Positions 1 to 8,825 of a stretch of DNA of 64,000 nt are shown here, piece after piece; position 1 is the stretch's first letter, and the number at the start of each line of letters is the position of its first letter. The stretch comes from Alteriqipengyuania abyssalis. Its GTDB lineage: Bacteria > Pseudomonadota > Alphaproteobacteria > Sphingomonadales > Sphingomonadaceae. The notes beneath the pieces were generated by a model. That model saw nothing but the letters and a program-made list of their open reading frames with translations, was not told the origin of the DNA and did not search any database. Position numbers and translations under genes: made by a program. The DNA lies in NCBI RefSeq assembly GCF_019857185.1, contig NZ_JAHWXP010000001.1, positions 372,001 to 436,000 of the forward strand, written 5' to 3'.

Positions 1-732
1 CTTGGCGCTTTCGAGATGGGCGAGCTTGTGGATGTAGGCGATACCGTTCTCCACGGTCCAGAACTGCGCCGCCACGGCCACGCCATCGGCGCGCGCAACA
101 CCCAGCCTGATGCGCCCCGCCGCGCCTTCGTTCTGCGCGAAACGGCGCAGCAGATCGGGTTCGTCCTCGCTCGGCTTCCAGCTCTCGGCGTAGATTTTTT
201 CGTAATCGGACCAGAGGTTTGCATCGAAATGCTCGACGATTTCGACCTCGACCTTCTTAGCCTTGCGCTTGAGCGTAGTGCGCAGGCGACCGGGGCGGCT
301 CGCCCAGTATTCGGTGAAGCTGCGGCCCGCGACCGGGAGCACATGGTTCTCGTCACACTGGGTCAGCGAGACCAGCCAGCCGACCTTGCGGAATGCGGTG
401 GCGAGGCGGGTGGCGGAGCCGTCTTCGTCGGGCAACGGCCAGAGCGTCACGCGCGGCGCCTCGCGCTTCAGATCGCGTGCCAGTGCCTCCAGCATCGCAT
501 CGCCTGCCTCCCCGGTGGGCACCACCGGTCGCCAGGTGAAGGCGTACCAGTTGCGCAGCGCTTCGATACGTCCGTCGGTGCGGTTGAGCGCGATGGTTGC
601 GTGGCTGCCGCCCGTCTCGACCCGCTTGAAAAAGGCTTGCGGGCGCGAATCGGCGAGCAGGGCGTACCACTCGGGCCGCTCGAACGGAGAGGGGCAGGCG
701 CACCCACAGGCTTGCTGCGGTGTCGCTTGCAC
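1..732 (-). CDS. GNAT/FemAB-like acyltransferase, truncated by the window edge
   Basis: Partial gene read on the minus strand; 244 codons are visible and the 3' end lies outside the window. The start is a GTG at 732-730, chosen because a perfect AAGGAGG ribosome site (747-741) lies 8 nt upstream. The visible protein runs VQATPQQACGC at its start, has a central basic stretch (RTTLKRKAKKVEVEIVEHF) and a later AAQFWTVENGIAYIHKLAH segment. The last is typical of the second GNAT fold of FemAB-like acetyltransferases (Acetyltransf_6 type). It is divergent from the acyl-CoA ligase of the XrtA locus, and GNAT genes of this kind commonly border such loci, so a role in modifying the polysaccharide or cell envelope is inferred. 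The substrate is unknown. Confidence 0.8.
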   Translation of the reverse strand, partial: MQATPQQACGCACPSPFERPEWYALLADSRPQAFFKRVETGGSHATIALNRTDGRIEALRNWYAFTWRPVVPTGEAGDAMLEALARDLKREAPRVTLWPLPDEDGSATRLATAFRKVGWLVSLTQCDENHVLPVAGRSFTEYWASRPGRLRTTLKRKAKKVEVEIVEHFDANLWSDYEKIYAESWKPSEDEPDLLRRFAQNEGAAGRIRLGVARADGVAVAAQFWTVENGIAYIHKLAHLESAK

Positions 733-740
733 AATGGTAA

Positions 741-747
741 CCTCCTT
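741..747 (-). promoter_or_regulatory. Strong Shine-Dalgarno site fixing a GTG start
   Basis: AAGGAGG on the minus strand, 8 nt before the GTG at 732. It is the best ribosome site in the divergent 64-bp spacer (733-796). It rules out longer upstream readings of the GNAT-like gene, including one that would overlap the acyl-CoA ligase start at 797. Confidence 0.75.
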
Positions 748-796
748 GTGATAGCCACCTGTTTCCGCGTTCACGAGGCGTTGTACTCCTATCTCC

Positions 797-2317
797 ATGA
801 CCCAGCCCGATCCGACCCCTTTCCCGATCGACCATGTTATCGAACACGGCGGTGATGCGGACCCGGCGCTGGCTCTGCGCGACGGCACCCTTAGCTATGC
901 GGACTTAAGAACCCGTGTCGGTCGGTTGGCGGGTTGGCTGAAATCGCAGATTCCGGAAACGGGCGCGCGGATCGCGAGCTGGTCCGCCAAGGGCGAGCTG
1001 ACCTGCCTGCTGCCGCTGGCCGCGCCGCGTGCCGGGCTGGTCCACGTACCGATCAACCCGATGCTCAAGCGCGCGCAGGTGGCGCATATTCTGGCGGACA
1101 GCGGCGCTGCCATGCTGATCGGCACACCCGCGCGGCTTTCCACGCTGGAGCAGGGCGATCTGCCCGCGGGGTGCGCGCAGGTGGAGGAGAGCGCGGCGCT
1201 GGAGGCGGCGCAGGCCTGCGATCCGCTGCCCAAAACCGCCGCCGATCCGCAGACCATCGCCGCGATCCTCTATACCAGCGGGTCGACCGGCAAGCCCAAG
1301 GGCGTGGTGCTGAGCCATGCGAACCTGTGGCTGGGCGCGGTCAGCGTGGCGCATTACCTCAAGCTGCGCTGTGACGATGTGACGCTGGCGGTGCTGCCGC
1401 TGGCGTTCGACTACGGCCAGAACCAGCTGCTTTCGACGTGGCGCGCGGGTGGCTGTGTCGCTCCGCTCGACTACCTGATGCCGCGCGATGTGACCAAGGC
1501 GGTGGCGAAACATCGCGCCACAACGCTCGCCGCCGTGCCGCCGCTGTGGCGCCAGCTGGTCGAAGCGAAGTGGGAAGAGGGCGCTGGCAACAGCCTCAAA
1601 CGCCTGACCAATTCCGGCGGCGCGCTGACGCCCGATCTGATCGAAGCGATGCGCGCGACCTGGCCCGCTGCCGATATCTACCCGATGTACGGCCTGACCG
1701 AGGCGTTCCGTTCCACCTTCCTCGATCCCGATCTGGTCGCGACGCACCCCACCTCGATGGGCAAGGCCGTACCCTTTGCCGAGGTGCTGGTGGTGAACGA
1801 TGCGGGCGGCCCCGCCGCGCCGGGCGAAGAGGGCGAACTGGTCCATTGCGGGCCTTTGGTCGCACAAGGATATTGGCAGGACCCCGAGCGGACGGCGGAG
1901 CGATACAAGCCAGCCCCCGCGCATTCCGAATATGGCGGAATGGCCGTGTGGTCGGGCGACTATGTGAAGCGCGATGCGGATGGCCTGCTCTATTTCGTCG
2001 GGCGGCGCGACGCGATGATCAAGAGCGCGGGCAACCGGATCAGCCCGCAGGAGATAGAGGACGCAGCGCTCGCCACCGGGCTGGTCGCCGATGCGGTGGC
2101 GTTCGGCGTGGCCGATGCGAAGCTTGGCCAGGCGGTCCATCTGGTGGTGCGCGGTGCGGGCGAGGTCGATGCATTGAAAGCCGCGCTCAAACGCGATCTG
2201 CCCAGCTTCATGCAGCCCCACGCAATCGAATGGCGCGAGGACCTGCCGCTCAACCCCAATGGCAAGATCGACCGGCCCGCGCTGTTTCGTGAAGTCAGCG
2301 AAAGGCTCGCCGCATGA
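797..2317 (+). CDS. Acyl-CoA ligase (AMP-forming), exosortase A system-associated
   Basis: 506-residue member of the ANL adenylation superfamily. It should activate a carboxylic acid as acyl-AMP and transfer it to CoA or a carrier protein. Core motifs appear in order: the P-loop A3 motif TSGSTGKPKG (about residues 158-167), the A5 motif YGLTE (about 300), the A7 SGDY and A8 GRRDAMIKSAGNRI hinge (about 390-418), and the A10 lysine in PLNPNGKIDRPAL near the C-terminus. It overlaps the following PLP decarboxylase by 4 nt (ATGA). A ligase-decarboxylase pair of this kind is the usual start of XrtA loci, which supports the subfamily call. The true substrate is unknown; supplying an acyl or amino-acid-derived group for exopolysaccharide decoration is an inference. 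Confidence 0.9.
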   Translation: MTQPDPTPFPIDHVIEHGGDADPALALRDGTLSYADLRTRVGRLAGWLKSQIPETGARIASWSAKGELTCLLPLAAPRAGLVHVPINPMLKRAQVAHILADSGAAMLIGTPARLSTLEQGDLPAGCAQVEESAALEAAQACDPLPKTAADPQTIAAILYTSGSTGKPKGVVLSHANLWLGAVSVAHYLKLRCDDVTLAVLPLAFDYGQNQLLSTWRAGGCVAPLDYLMPRDVTKAVAKHRATTLAAVPPLWRQLVEAKWEEGAGNSLKRLTNSGGALTPDLIEAMRATWPAADIYPMYGLTEAFRSTFLDPDLVATHPTSMGKAVPFAEVLVVNDAGGPAAPGEEGELVHCGPLVAQGYWQDPERTAERYKPAPAHSEYGGMAVWSGDYVKRDADGLLYFVGRRDAMIKSAGNRISPQEIEDAALATGLVADAVAFGVADAKLGQAVHLVVRGAGEVDALKAALKRDLPSFMQPHAIEWREDLPLNPNGKIDRPALFREVSERLAA

Positions 2318-3576
2318 GCATCGAACGTCGCAGGCGCGATCCCAATGCGGCCAAGCCGCTCGGCCCGATTCCGCAGGGGTTCGAGCCGATCGACGGCGAA
2401 CTGGCGATCAGCGGGCGCAAGGCGAGCGATCTCGTCGCCGAAGCGGGCGACACGCCGCTGTTCGTCTATTCGCGCGATATGCTCGACGCGCGCATGGCGG
2501 CCTTGCGCGCGGCCATGCCGGAAAGCCTCTCGATTCATTACGCGGTCAAAGCCAACCCGCACCCCGATGTGATCGCCCACATGGCCGGGCTGGTCGACGG
2601 GTTCGATCTCGCCTCGGGCGGAGAGCTGGCGATCCTGCAAGGCGTCGGGATCGACGGCGCGCACATCAGCTTTGCCGGGCCGGGCAAGCGCCCGCGCGAG
2701 ATTCGCGCGGCGATCGCAGCGGGCGTGACGCTCAATTGCGAAAGCGAGACCGAGGCCGAGCGTGCGCTGGAGATAGGCCGGGAGCTGGGCATTGAGCCCA
2801 AGGTCGCGGTGCGGGTGAACCCCGATTTCGACATGCGCGGATCGGGCATGAAGATGGGCGGCGGGGCCAAGCAGTTCGGGCTGGATGCGCAGCGCGTTCC
2901 GGCGCTGATCCGCCATCTCATCGATGGCGGGGCGCAGTGGCGCGGCCTGCACATCTACACCGGCAGCCAGACGCTGGAGGCGGACGCGGTGATCGAGACG
3001 CAGGGCCATGTGCTCGACCTGGCAGCGCGGATCGCGCGCGAGGTGGGCCAACCGTGCCCCGCGCTCAATCTGGGCGGCGGTTTCGGCATCCCTTATTTTG
3101 CGGGCAACGAACCGCTCGATATTGCCGCGATCGGCGCGGCGCTGGGCGATCGTTTCGCCAACCTGCCCGACGAGCTGGCCGAGACCGAGATGGCGATCGA
3201 GCTGGGCCGCTATCTGGTTGGCGAGGCGGGGGTTTACCTCGCGCAGATCGTCGACCGGAAGGAAAGCCACGGCGAGATTTTCCTGATTACCGACGGCGGA
3301 TTGCATCATCAGCTGGCCGCATCGGGCAATTTCGGGGCGGTGGTCCGGCGCAATTACCCGCTCGCCATCGCGACCAGGTTCGACGCGCCAACCGCAGAGA
3401 TCGCGAATGTCGTCGGATGCCTGTGCACTCCGCTTGACCGGCTGGCCGACAAGGCAGAGCTGCCGCGTGCCGAGGTCGGCGATCTGATCGCGGTGTTCTG
3501 CGCCGGGGCCTATGGCGCGTCCGCGTCGCCGATGCATTTCCTCGGCCAAGGGCCCGCGCTGGAGATGCTGGTCTGA
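2314..3576 (+). CDS. PLP-dependent decarboxylase, exosortase A system-associated
   Basis: 420-residue protein of the diaminopimelate/ornithine decarboxylase fold-III family. The Schiff-base lysine is K79 in HYAVKANPHP. The glycine-rich phosphate-binding loop is LGGGFGIPY, and the dimer-contributed catalytic cysteine is C396 in CAGAYG. It starts inside the stop of the acyl-CoA ligase (ATGA), so the two are probably translationally coupled. The family is recognised from the XrtA context. It is unlikely to be the cell's LysA because of that context and the unusual N-terminal extension (about 20 residues, RRRRDPNAAKPLG). The actual amino-acid substrate cannot be read from the sequence. Confidence 0.9.
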   Translation: MSIERRRRDPNAAKPLGPIPQGFEPIDGELAISGRKASDLVAEAGDTPLFVYSRDMLDARMAALRAAMPESLSIHYAVKANPHPDVIAHMAGLVDGFDLASGGELAILQGVGIDGAHISFAGPGKRPREIRAAIAAGVTLNCESETEAERALEIGRELGIEPKVAVRVNPDFDMRGSGMKMGGGAKQFGLDAQRVPALIRHLIDGGAQWRGLHIYTGSQTLEADAVIETQGHVLDLAARIAREVGQPCPALNLGGGFGIPYFAGNEPLDIAAIGAALGDRFANLPDELAETEMAIELGRYLVGEAGVYLAQIVDRKESHGEIFLITDGGLHHQLAASGNFGAVVRRNYPLAIATRFDAPTAEIANVVGCLCTPLDRLADKAELPRAEVGDLIAVFCAGAYGASASPMHFLGQGPALEMLV

Positions 3577-3646
3577 GGGCTGCGCCAGCGCGCGGCATTT
3601 ACCTCTCGCCAACCCGCCGTCCCAGATCGGGATCGGGTGCGATCAG

Positions 3647-3677
3647 ATCCCTTAGCTAACGGGATATTCACCCTTTT
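3647..3677 (+). promoter_or_regulatory. Inverted repeat plus T-run before the export gene
   Basis: ATCCC (3647-3651) and GGGAT (3661-3665) flank the palindrome TTAGCTAA (3652-3659). A run of five T lies shortly after (about 3673-3677). It could be a weak terminator/attenuator between the ligase-decarboxylase pair and the export genes, or an operator for them. Nothing else in the 192-bp spacer 3577-3768 stands out. Confidence 0.3.
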
Positions 3678-3768
3678 TCGCGAGGAACGATCCCAAATCG
3701 TCGGCCAATCGTGGTGGCGCGCTTCGCGGGTGCGCCGTCCGGCTGACACGAATGGAAGGATCGATCCC

Positions 3769-4410
3769 ATGCGCACTCGCGCGATTGCCCGGCTAACAGC
3801 GCTCTTTCTGGGGCTTTTCGCCCTTTCCGCCTGCATGAGCGGCGGCGGCCTGCAGTTGCCCCCGGCAGCCTTCGTCGCCACGCAGGAAGGGCCGAGTCAG
3901 GAATATGTGATCGGCCCGCTGGACGAGCTTTCGATCAATGTCTGGCGCAATCCCGAACTCAGCGCGCAGAACATCCAGGTCCGCCCCGACGGGCGGATCT
4001 CGATCCCGCTGGTCACCGACATGCCCGCGGTGGGTAAGACCCCGGCGATGCTGCAGGAGGATATCCGCCTGCATCTGTCGCAGTTCATCGAACAGCCGAT
4101 CGTCTCGGTCATCGTGAACAAGTTCGCAGGCACGTTCAGCCAGCAGGTGCGGATCATCGGGGCGACCGAAAAGCCCGCTTCGATCCCCTATCGCGCCAAC
4201 ATGACCGTGCTCGACGCGATGATCGCGGTCGGCGGCCTCAGCGAATTCGCGGCGGGCAACAAGGCCAAGCTGATCCGCTTCGATCCGCGCATCGGGCGCC
4301 AGCGCGAATATGCGCTGCGCCTGTCCGACCTGCTGCGGCGCGGCGACAGCAAGGCCAACGTCATGCTCGCGCCGGGTGACGTGATCATCATTCCCGAAAG
4401 CATGTTCTGA
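3769..4410 (+). CDS. Exopolysaccharide export lipoprotein (Wza-like), XrtA-associated
   Basis: 213-residue outer-membrane polysaccharide export protein. The start at 3769 is preferred over a longer upstream reading because it gives a lipoprotein signal (hydrophobic LTALFLGLFALSAC, lipobox LSAC) and has GGAAGGA 8 nt upstream. The mature part has the Poly_export/SLBB layout: EYVIGPLDELSINVWRNPELS opens the export domain, followed by DGRISIPLV, and an SLBB repeat (VLDAMIAVGGLSEFA) ends in LAPGDVIIIPESMF. It should form the outer-membrane channel with the chain-length protein encoded 17 nt downstream. A 192-bp spacer separates it from the decarboxylase, so it may start a separate transcript. Confidence 0.92.
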   Translation: MRTRAIARLTALFLGLFALSACMSGGGLQLPPAAFVATQEGPSQEYVIGPLDELSINVWRNPELSAQNIQVRPDGRISIPLVTDMPAVGKTPAMLQEDIRLHLSQFIEQPIVSVIVNKFAGTFSQQVRIIGATEKPASIPYRANMTVLDAMIAVGGLSEFAAGNKAKLIRFDPRIGRQREYALRLSDLLRRGDSKANVMLAPGDVIIIPESMF

Positions 4411-4427
4411 AGAGAGGCTGACGCGAC

Positions 4428-5945
4428 GTGAACGATCTCTTCGACGAAGTGCGCGCGGCGCTTTATTCGGCCTGGAGCCGGAAATGGCTGGCGCTGGGCG
4501 TGGCCTGGGCGGTGTGCCTTGCAGGCTGGCTGTTCGTCGCCTCGATCCCGAACACGTATGAAAGCCACGCGAAGATCTTCGTCCAGCTGGACGATGTGCT
4601 GTCGAAACAGATCGGCATCGCTGGGAGCGACATGACCGATATTGCGCGGGTCAAGCAGCGTATCGCCAGTGCATCGACGCTGGGCGAAGTGATCAAATCG
4701 ACGAAACTGGGCGAGACCGTCCGGACCCCGCGCGACATGGAGAATGCGATCGCCAGCCTCGCCCAGCGGGTGAAGGTGCGCAGCCAGGAAGACAACCTGT
4801 TCGAGATCACGGCGGACATGGGCCGCAGCGACTACACCGACGCGGAGAACGCCAAGCTGGCGCAGGATGTCGTGGTCAAGATGCTCGAGATCTTCCGCCA
4901 GGCCAATGTCGAGGGCACGCGCGGCGAGGTGAGCGACGCGGTCGCGCTGCTCGACCAGCAGCTGGACCAGCGCGCCAAGGAATTGGAAAAGGCCGAGGCG
5001 CGGCGGACCGAGTTCGAAGCGCAGCACCCCGAGCTGATCGGCGGATCGGCTGCGATCTCGACCAAGTTGCAGAGCGCGCGGGCGGAGATGCGCGGCGTGG
5101 AGGCCGATCTGGCAGCAGCGCAGAGCGCGCTCGCGGCGATCACCGGCCAGCTGGCGAGCACGCCGAAGACGATTTCGGGCGGCGGCGTGAATGGTGGCGG
5201 CAGCGCGCTGCAGCAGGCCGAAACGCAGGTCGCGCAGCTGCGCGCGCGCGGCCTCAAGAACGATCATCCCGACATGCAGACCGCGCTGCGCCAGTTGCAG
5301 TTGCTGCGCCAAATGGGCGGCGATGCGGCCACCGCGGGCGGGATGCCCAACCCGGCCTACAGCTCACTCGTCTCCATCCGGGCGGAGCGGCAAGCCAATG
5401 TGCAGGCGCTGCTGGCGCGCAAGGCCGCGTTGCAGGCCGACATCTCTATGACGATGGCCGACCAGGTCAGCGAGCCGGGCCTGGCTGCCGAAGCGCAGCG
5501 GATCGGGCGCGATTACGAAGTGCTGAAGAACAAGTACGACGAATTGCTGCAGGACCGCGAGGAGATGGAACTGCGCAGTCAGGTAGAGAGCGAGCGGAGC
5601 TCGTTCCGCTTCGACATCATTGATGCTCCCGGCATCTCGACCAAGCCCGCCGCACCCAACCGCCCGGTCCTGCTGGTCGCGGTGATGGTGCTGGGCGTGG
5701 GCGCGGGGCTGGGCAGTGCGATCCTGCTGACCCTGCTGCGCTCGACCTTCTCGACCGCCGACGGACTCAAGAAATCGCTCGGCCTGCCAGTGCTCGGGAC
5801 GATCTCGAACATCGTGCCGCCCGAACGCAAGGCGGTCGAGGATCGCCGTATGCGGCTGTTCTACGCCGGATCGGGCGCGCTTGCGGGGCTGCTGGTGGTC
5901 CTGCTGGGGATCGAATTCATTCAAGTCGGTCAGGTGATCGCATGA
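4428..5945 (+). CDS. XrtA-associated chain-length determinant protein (Wzz family)
   Basis: 505-residue inner-membrane polysaccharide co-polymerase. It begins at GTG 4428, preceded by AGAGAGG. A transmembrane helix lies near the N-terminus (about residues 21-39), followed by a Wzz domain with long coiled-coil stretches (about 160-400, for example LDQQLDQRAKELEKAEARR). A second helix lies around 408-432 after the proline-rich segment PGISTKPAAPNRP, and a further hydrophobic segment near the C-terminus (about 478-500). It lacks the fused kinase; the partner tyrosine kinase is the next gene (10-nt gap). It is expected to set polymer length and couple the Wza-like pore to the synthesis machinery. 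Confidence 0.92.
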   Translation: MNDLFDEVRAALYSAWSRKWLALGVAWAVCLAGWLFVASIPNTYESHAKIFVQLDDVLSKQIGIAGSDMTDIARVKQRIASASTLGEVIKSTKLGETVRTPRDMENAIASLAQRVKVRSQEDNLFEITADMGRSDYTDAENAKLAQDVVVKMLEIFRQANVEGTRGEVSDAVALLDQQLDQRAKELEKAEARRTEFEAQHPELIGGSAAISTKLQSARAEMRGVEADLAAAQSALAAITGQLASTPKTISGGGVNGGGSALQQAETQVAQLRARGLKNDHPDMQTALRQLQLLRQMGGDAATAGGMPNPAYSSLVSIRAERQANVQALLARKAALQADISMTMADQVSEPGLAAEAQRIGRDYEVLKNKYDELLQDREEMELRSQVESERSSFRFDIIDAPGISTKPAAPNRPVLLVAVMVLGVGAGLGSAILLTLLRSTFSTADGLKKSLGLPVLGTISNIVPPERKAVEDRRMRLFYAGSGALAGLLVVLLGIEFIQVGQVIA

Positions 5946-5955
5946 GGACCCGCCG

Positions 5956-7014
5956 ATGACCGAGCATAACCCCATCAAACCGCCCAAGCCCGACGGTGGT
6001 GAGGAAGAGAAGAGCTCGCTGCTGGAGCGCGCAAGTGGCGCGTTCGGCCTGAGCAATCTGGGCGCAGCCCCGATGCCGCGCAGCTTCGACGACGTGCCGA
6101 TGAAGCGCGCGCGTCCGCTGCGCAAGACGGGTACGCCCGCACCCGCGCCTGCACCTAAGGCGACGCCCGCGCCCGCTCCCGCGCCGGTCGAGATGTCGGT
6201 CGAAGCGGCGCGTAAAGAGGCCAGCCTGCCGGTCCCGGCACAGCCCTCCGCACCGCCGCCTGCGGTGATTGATGGCACCGCCAACCCGATCGCGCTGGCG
6301 GGCGAGCGGGTCGAGGTCGACTTCGCATCGCTGCGCAAGGCCGGGTTTATCGATCCCGAGGGGCAGGCATCCGCGCTGGCGGAGGAATTCCGCATAGTGA
6401 AGCGCCAGATCCTCGACGCGGTCCGGCTGGCGGGCACCGCCGCCGCGCGCCGCATCTTGATCACCTCGCCGCACGAGAACGAGGGCAAGACCTTCTGCGC
6501 GGTCAATCTGGCGCTGTCGCTGGCGGCGGAGCGCGATCTCGAAGTGGTCCTGATCGATGCCGATCTGGCCAATCCTTCGGTCAAGCGGGTACTCGGCCTG
6601 CCTGAACGTGCCGGGCTGATGGACGTGCTCGCCAATGATCAGGCACGCGTCGAAAGCCACGTGCTGCAAACCGATATCGACGGATTGTGGGTGCTGCCCC
6701 CGGGCCGCCAGTCCAGCCACGCGAGCGAGGCGCTGTCTAGCCGCCGTACCGCCGAGGTGTTCGAACGGCTGACCGCGCAGGCGCCCAACCGGATCGTGCT
6801 GATCGACAGCCCGCCTGCGCTCGCCGCTTCGCCCGCCGCCGAAATCGCCAAGCATGTCGGCCAGACGATCCTGGTCGCGCGCGCGGACCGCACCGGCAAG
6901 ACCGCGCTGGAAGATGCAGCGCAGCTGCTGTCGGCCTGCCCGGATATCAAGCTGGTGCTCAATGGCGCCAATTTCAGCCCAAGCGGTCGCCGTTTCGGGA
7001 GTTACTACGGATGA
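5956..7014 (+). CDS. XrtA-associated tyrosine autokinase (BY-kinase)
   Basis: 352-residue cytoplasmic BY-kinase of the CpsD/CapB type, the catalytic partner of the preceding Wzz-like protein. An N-terminal Pro/Ala-rich linker (residues about 50-105) precedes the kinase domain. Walker A is SPHENEGKT (171-179), Walker A' is VVLIDADLANP (about 197-207) and Walker B is VLIDSPPAL (281-289). The C-terminal tail is short and carries only adjacent tyrosines Y350 and Y351 as autophosphorylation candidates, fewer than the tyrosine clusters of classical family members. It should regulate export and polymer length through phosphorylation cycles. Confidence 0.92.
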   Translation: MTEHNPIKPPKPDGGEEEKSSLLERASGAFGLSNLGAAPMPRSFDDVPMKRARPLRKTGTPAPAPAPKATPAPAPAPVEMSVEAARKEASLPVPAQPSAPPPAVIDGTANPIALAGERVEVDFASLRKAGFIDPEGQASALAEEFRIVKRQILDAVRLAGTAAARRILITSPHENEGKTFCAVNLALSLAAERDLEVVLIDADLANPSVKRVLGLPERAGLMDVLANDQARVESHVLQTDIDGLWVLPPGRQSSHASEALSSRRTAEVFERLTAQAPNRIVLIDSPPALAASPAAEIAKHVGQTILVARADRTGKTALEDAAQLLSACPDIKLVLNGANFSPSGRRFGSYYG

Positions 7015-7025
7015 GGTATTCCCCC

Positions 7026-8801
7026 ATGAACCGCATCTCCGCCGTGGCCGCACTGCTGTGCGCCGGCGCGATGCTGCCTGCCCCCGCGCTGGCGCAATAT
7101 GGCTGGAGCGACGACGAAGTCACCAGCAGCGGCGGCGGAGAGTTGCAGCCCGCACCCGCCTATCCGGATGGCTATGCCGGCGATGTCGAGGCACAGGATG
7201 CCGATGGCGATCGCGGCAGTGCGCGCCCCAGCGGTGCGCCCGAACGTCAGCGTCTGCGGATCGACCCTTATATCGAAGCCAACCAGATCGTCACCCAGCG
7301 GATCAATCCGGACAGCGAGACGGCCGTTTATGGCGGGGTTGCCGCCGGGGTCGATGCGTCGGTGCAGGGACGCCGCGCGGGCGGCTCCGTCTCTCTGCGG
7401 TATGACCGGGTGATCAGCTATGGCGACGATCTGTCGGGCGATGTCTCGGACGGCGACAGCGTGACCGGCGTCGCACGCGGATACGTCGCGGCGGCACCGG
7501 GCATCACGCTGGAGGCGGGCGGGCTTGCCGCGCGCAGCCGCGTGGAAGGCGGCGGCGGCGCGGCGATCGCCAGCGGCCAGCCGATCGACCCGGACAGCGA
7601 ATCGCGGGTCTATTCCGTCTATGCCGGGCCGAACGTGTCGACCAAGGTGGGCGTGGCCGACGTGTCGGCCAATTACCGCTTCGGTTACAACCGGGTGGAA
7701 GAGCCCGGAGTGGGCGTGGTCGATGCGACCGTCACCCCGATCGACGTTGCGCAGGAAAGCATCGTCCACTCCGCCAATGCCCGCGTCGGCGTCGCCCCGC
7801 GTACCGTGCTGCCGGTCGGCGTGGCGGTGGGCGGCGGCGCCTATCAGGAAGAGGTCTCCAATTCCGATCAGCGCGTGCGCGACTTCTATGGGCGTGGCGA
7901 TGTCACCGTGCCGCTCGCGCCCGGTCTCGCCGCGGTTGGGGGGGTCGGCTACGAATATGTCCAGGTCGCCAACCGCGATGTCGTGCGCGATGCCAATGGC
8001 GATCCGGTGGTCGGCGAGGATGGCCGGTTCGAGACCGACACCAGCGGCCCGCGCAGGATCGCGTTCGAGACCGAAGGGCTGATCTGGGATGTCGGCGTGG
8101 TGTGGAAGCCTTCGCGCCGCACCCAGCTGGAGGCGCATTATGGCCGCCGCTACGACAGCGACACCTATTACGGTACGTTCAGCTGGCAGCCTTCGTCGCG
8201 CACTTCGGTGAGCGCGAATGTCTACAACACGATCAGCGGCTTCGGCGGTGCGATCACCAATTCGCTGGCCAATCTGCCGAGCGGCTTCGTTGCCACACGC
8301 AATCCGCTGACCGGCAATTTCACCGGCTGCGTCACCGGCAGCGGGGCGGACGGATCGGCCAACTGCCTTGGCGGGGCGCTGTCCTCCGTGCGCAGCGCGA
8401 TCTTCCGCAACCGGGGCGTCAACCTGGGCTATTCGACCACGCAGGGCCGGATCACCACCGCGATGAGCATCGGCTACGACCGGCGGACCTATTTCGGCGC
8501 CGACGGCACGGTACTTGAGGCGGCGAACGATATCGTCGACCAGAGCTATTACGCCAATGTCAGCATCGGCGCGCCGCTCGGCCCGTTTGCCGCGTTCAGC
8601 GTGGCGGGCTACGCGAGTTACCTCGACGAGGGGACGAGCGAGCTGAACGATGCGCTTCTGCTGGGCGCATCGGCGGCCTACAGCCGCACGCTGTGGCGCA
8701 ACCTGTCTGCGCGCGCTGCGGTCTCTGTCGATACGGTCGACAGCGATCTGCTCAACGAAACCAACGCGTCGGCCCTGCTGGGCCTGCGTTACGACTTCTA
8801 G
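7026..8801 (+). CDS. XrtA-associated outer-membrane beta-barrel protein
   Basis: About 591 residues with a clear signal peptide (NRISAVAALLCAGAMLPAPALAQ, cleavage after ALA). The rest is dominated by alternating beta-strand pattern and ends in an aromatic strand (LLGLRYDF), as in outer-membrane barrels. Position and composition fit the TIGR03016-type PEP-CTERM-associated outer-membrane family. ATG 7026 is preferred because GAGGT (7013-7017) lies 8 nt upstream. ATG 7011 overlaps the kinase stop (ATGA) and is a credible alternative giving five more residues. It probably helps polymer export or anchoring at the outer membrane; no catalytic motif is visible. Confidence 0.82.
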   Translation: MNRISAVAALLCAGAMLPAPALAQYGWSDDEVTSSGGGELQPAPAYPDGYAGDVEAQDADGDRGSARPSGAPERQRLRIDPYIEANQIVTQRINPDSETAVYGGVAAGVDASVQGRRAGGSVSLRYDRVISYGDDLSGDVSDGDSVTGVARGYVAAAPGITLEAGGLAARSRVEGGGGAAIASGQPIDPDSESRVYSVYAGPNVSTKVGVADVSANYRFGYNRVEEPGVGVVDATVTPIDVAQESIVHSANARVGVAPRTVLPVGVAVGGGAYQEEVSNSDQRVRDFYGRGDVTVPLAPGLAAVGGVGYEYVQVANRDVVRDANGDPVVGEDGRFETDTSGPRRIAFETEGLIWDVGVVWKPSRRTQLEAHYGRRYDSDTYYGTFSWQPSSRTSVSANVYNTISGFGGAITNSLANLPSGFVATRNPLTGNFTGCVTGSGADGSANCLGGALSSVRSAIFRNRGVNLGYSTTQGRITTAMSIGYDRRTYFGADGTVLEAANDIVDQSYYANVSIGAPLGPFAAFSVAGYASYLDEGTSELNDALLLGASAAYSRTLWRNLSARAAVSVDTVDSDLLNETNASALLGLRYDF

Positions 8802-8825
8802 TTACCCAGGGACCCGTACCGCATC

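Noticed and set aside
2314-3576. Calling the decarboxylase LysA
   Set aside because: The fold matches, but its tight coupling to the acyl-CoA ligase and XrtA genes points to the exosortase-associated subfamily.
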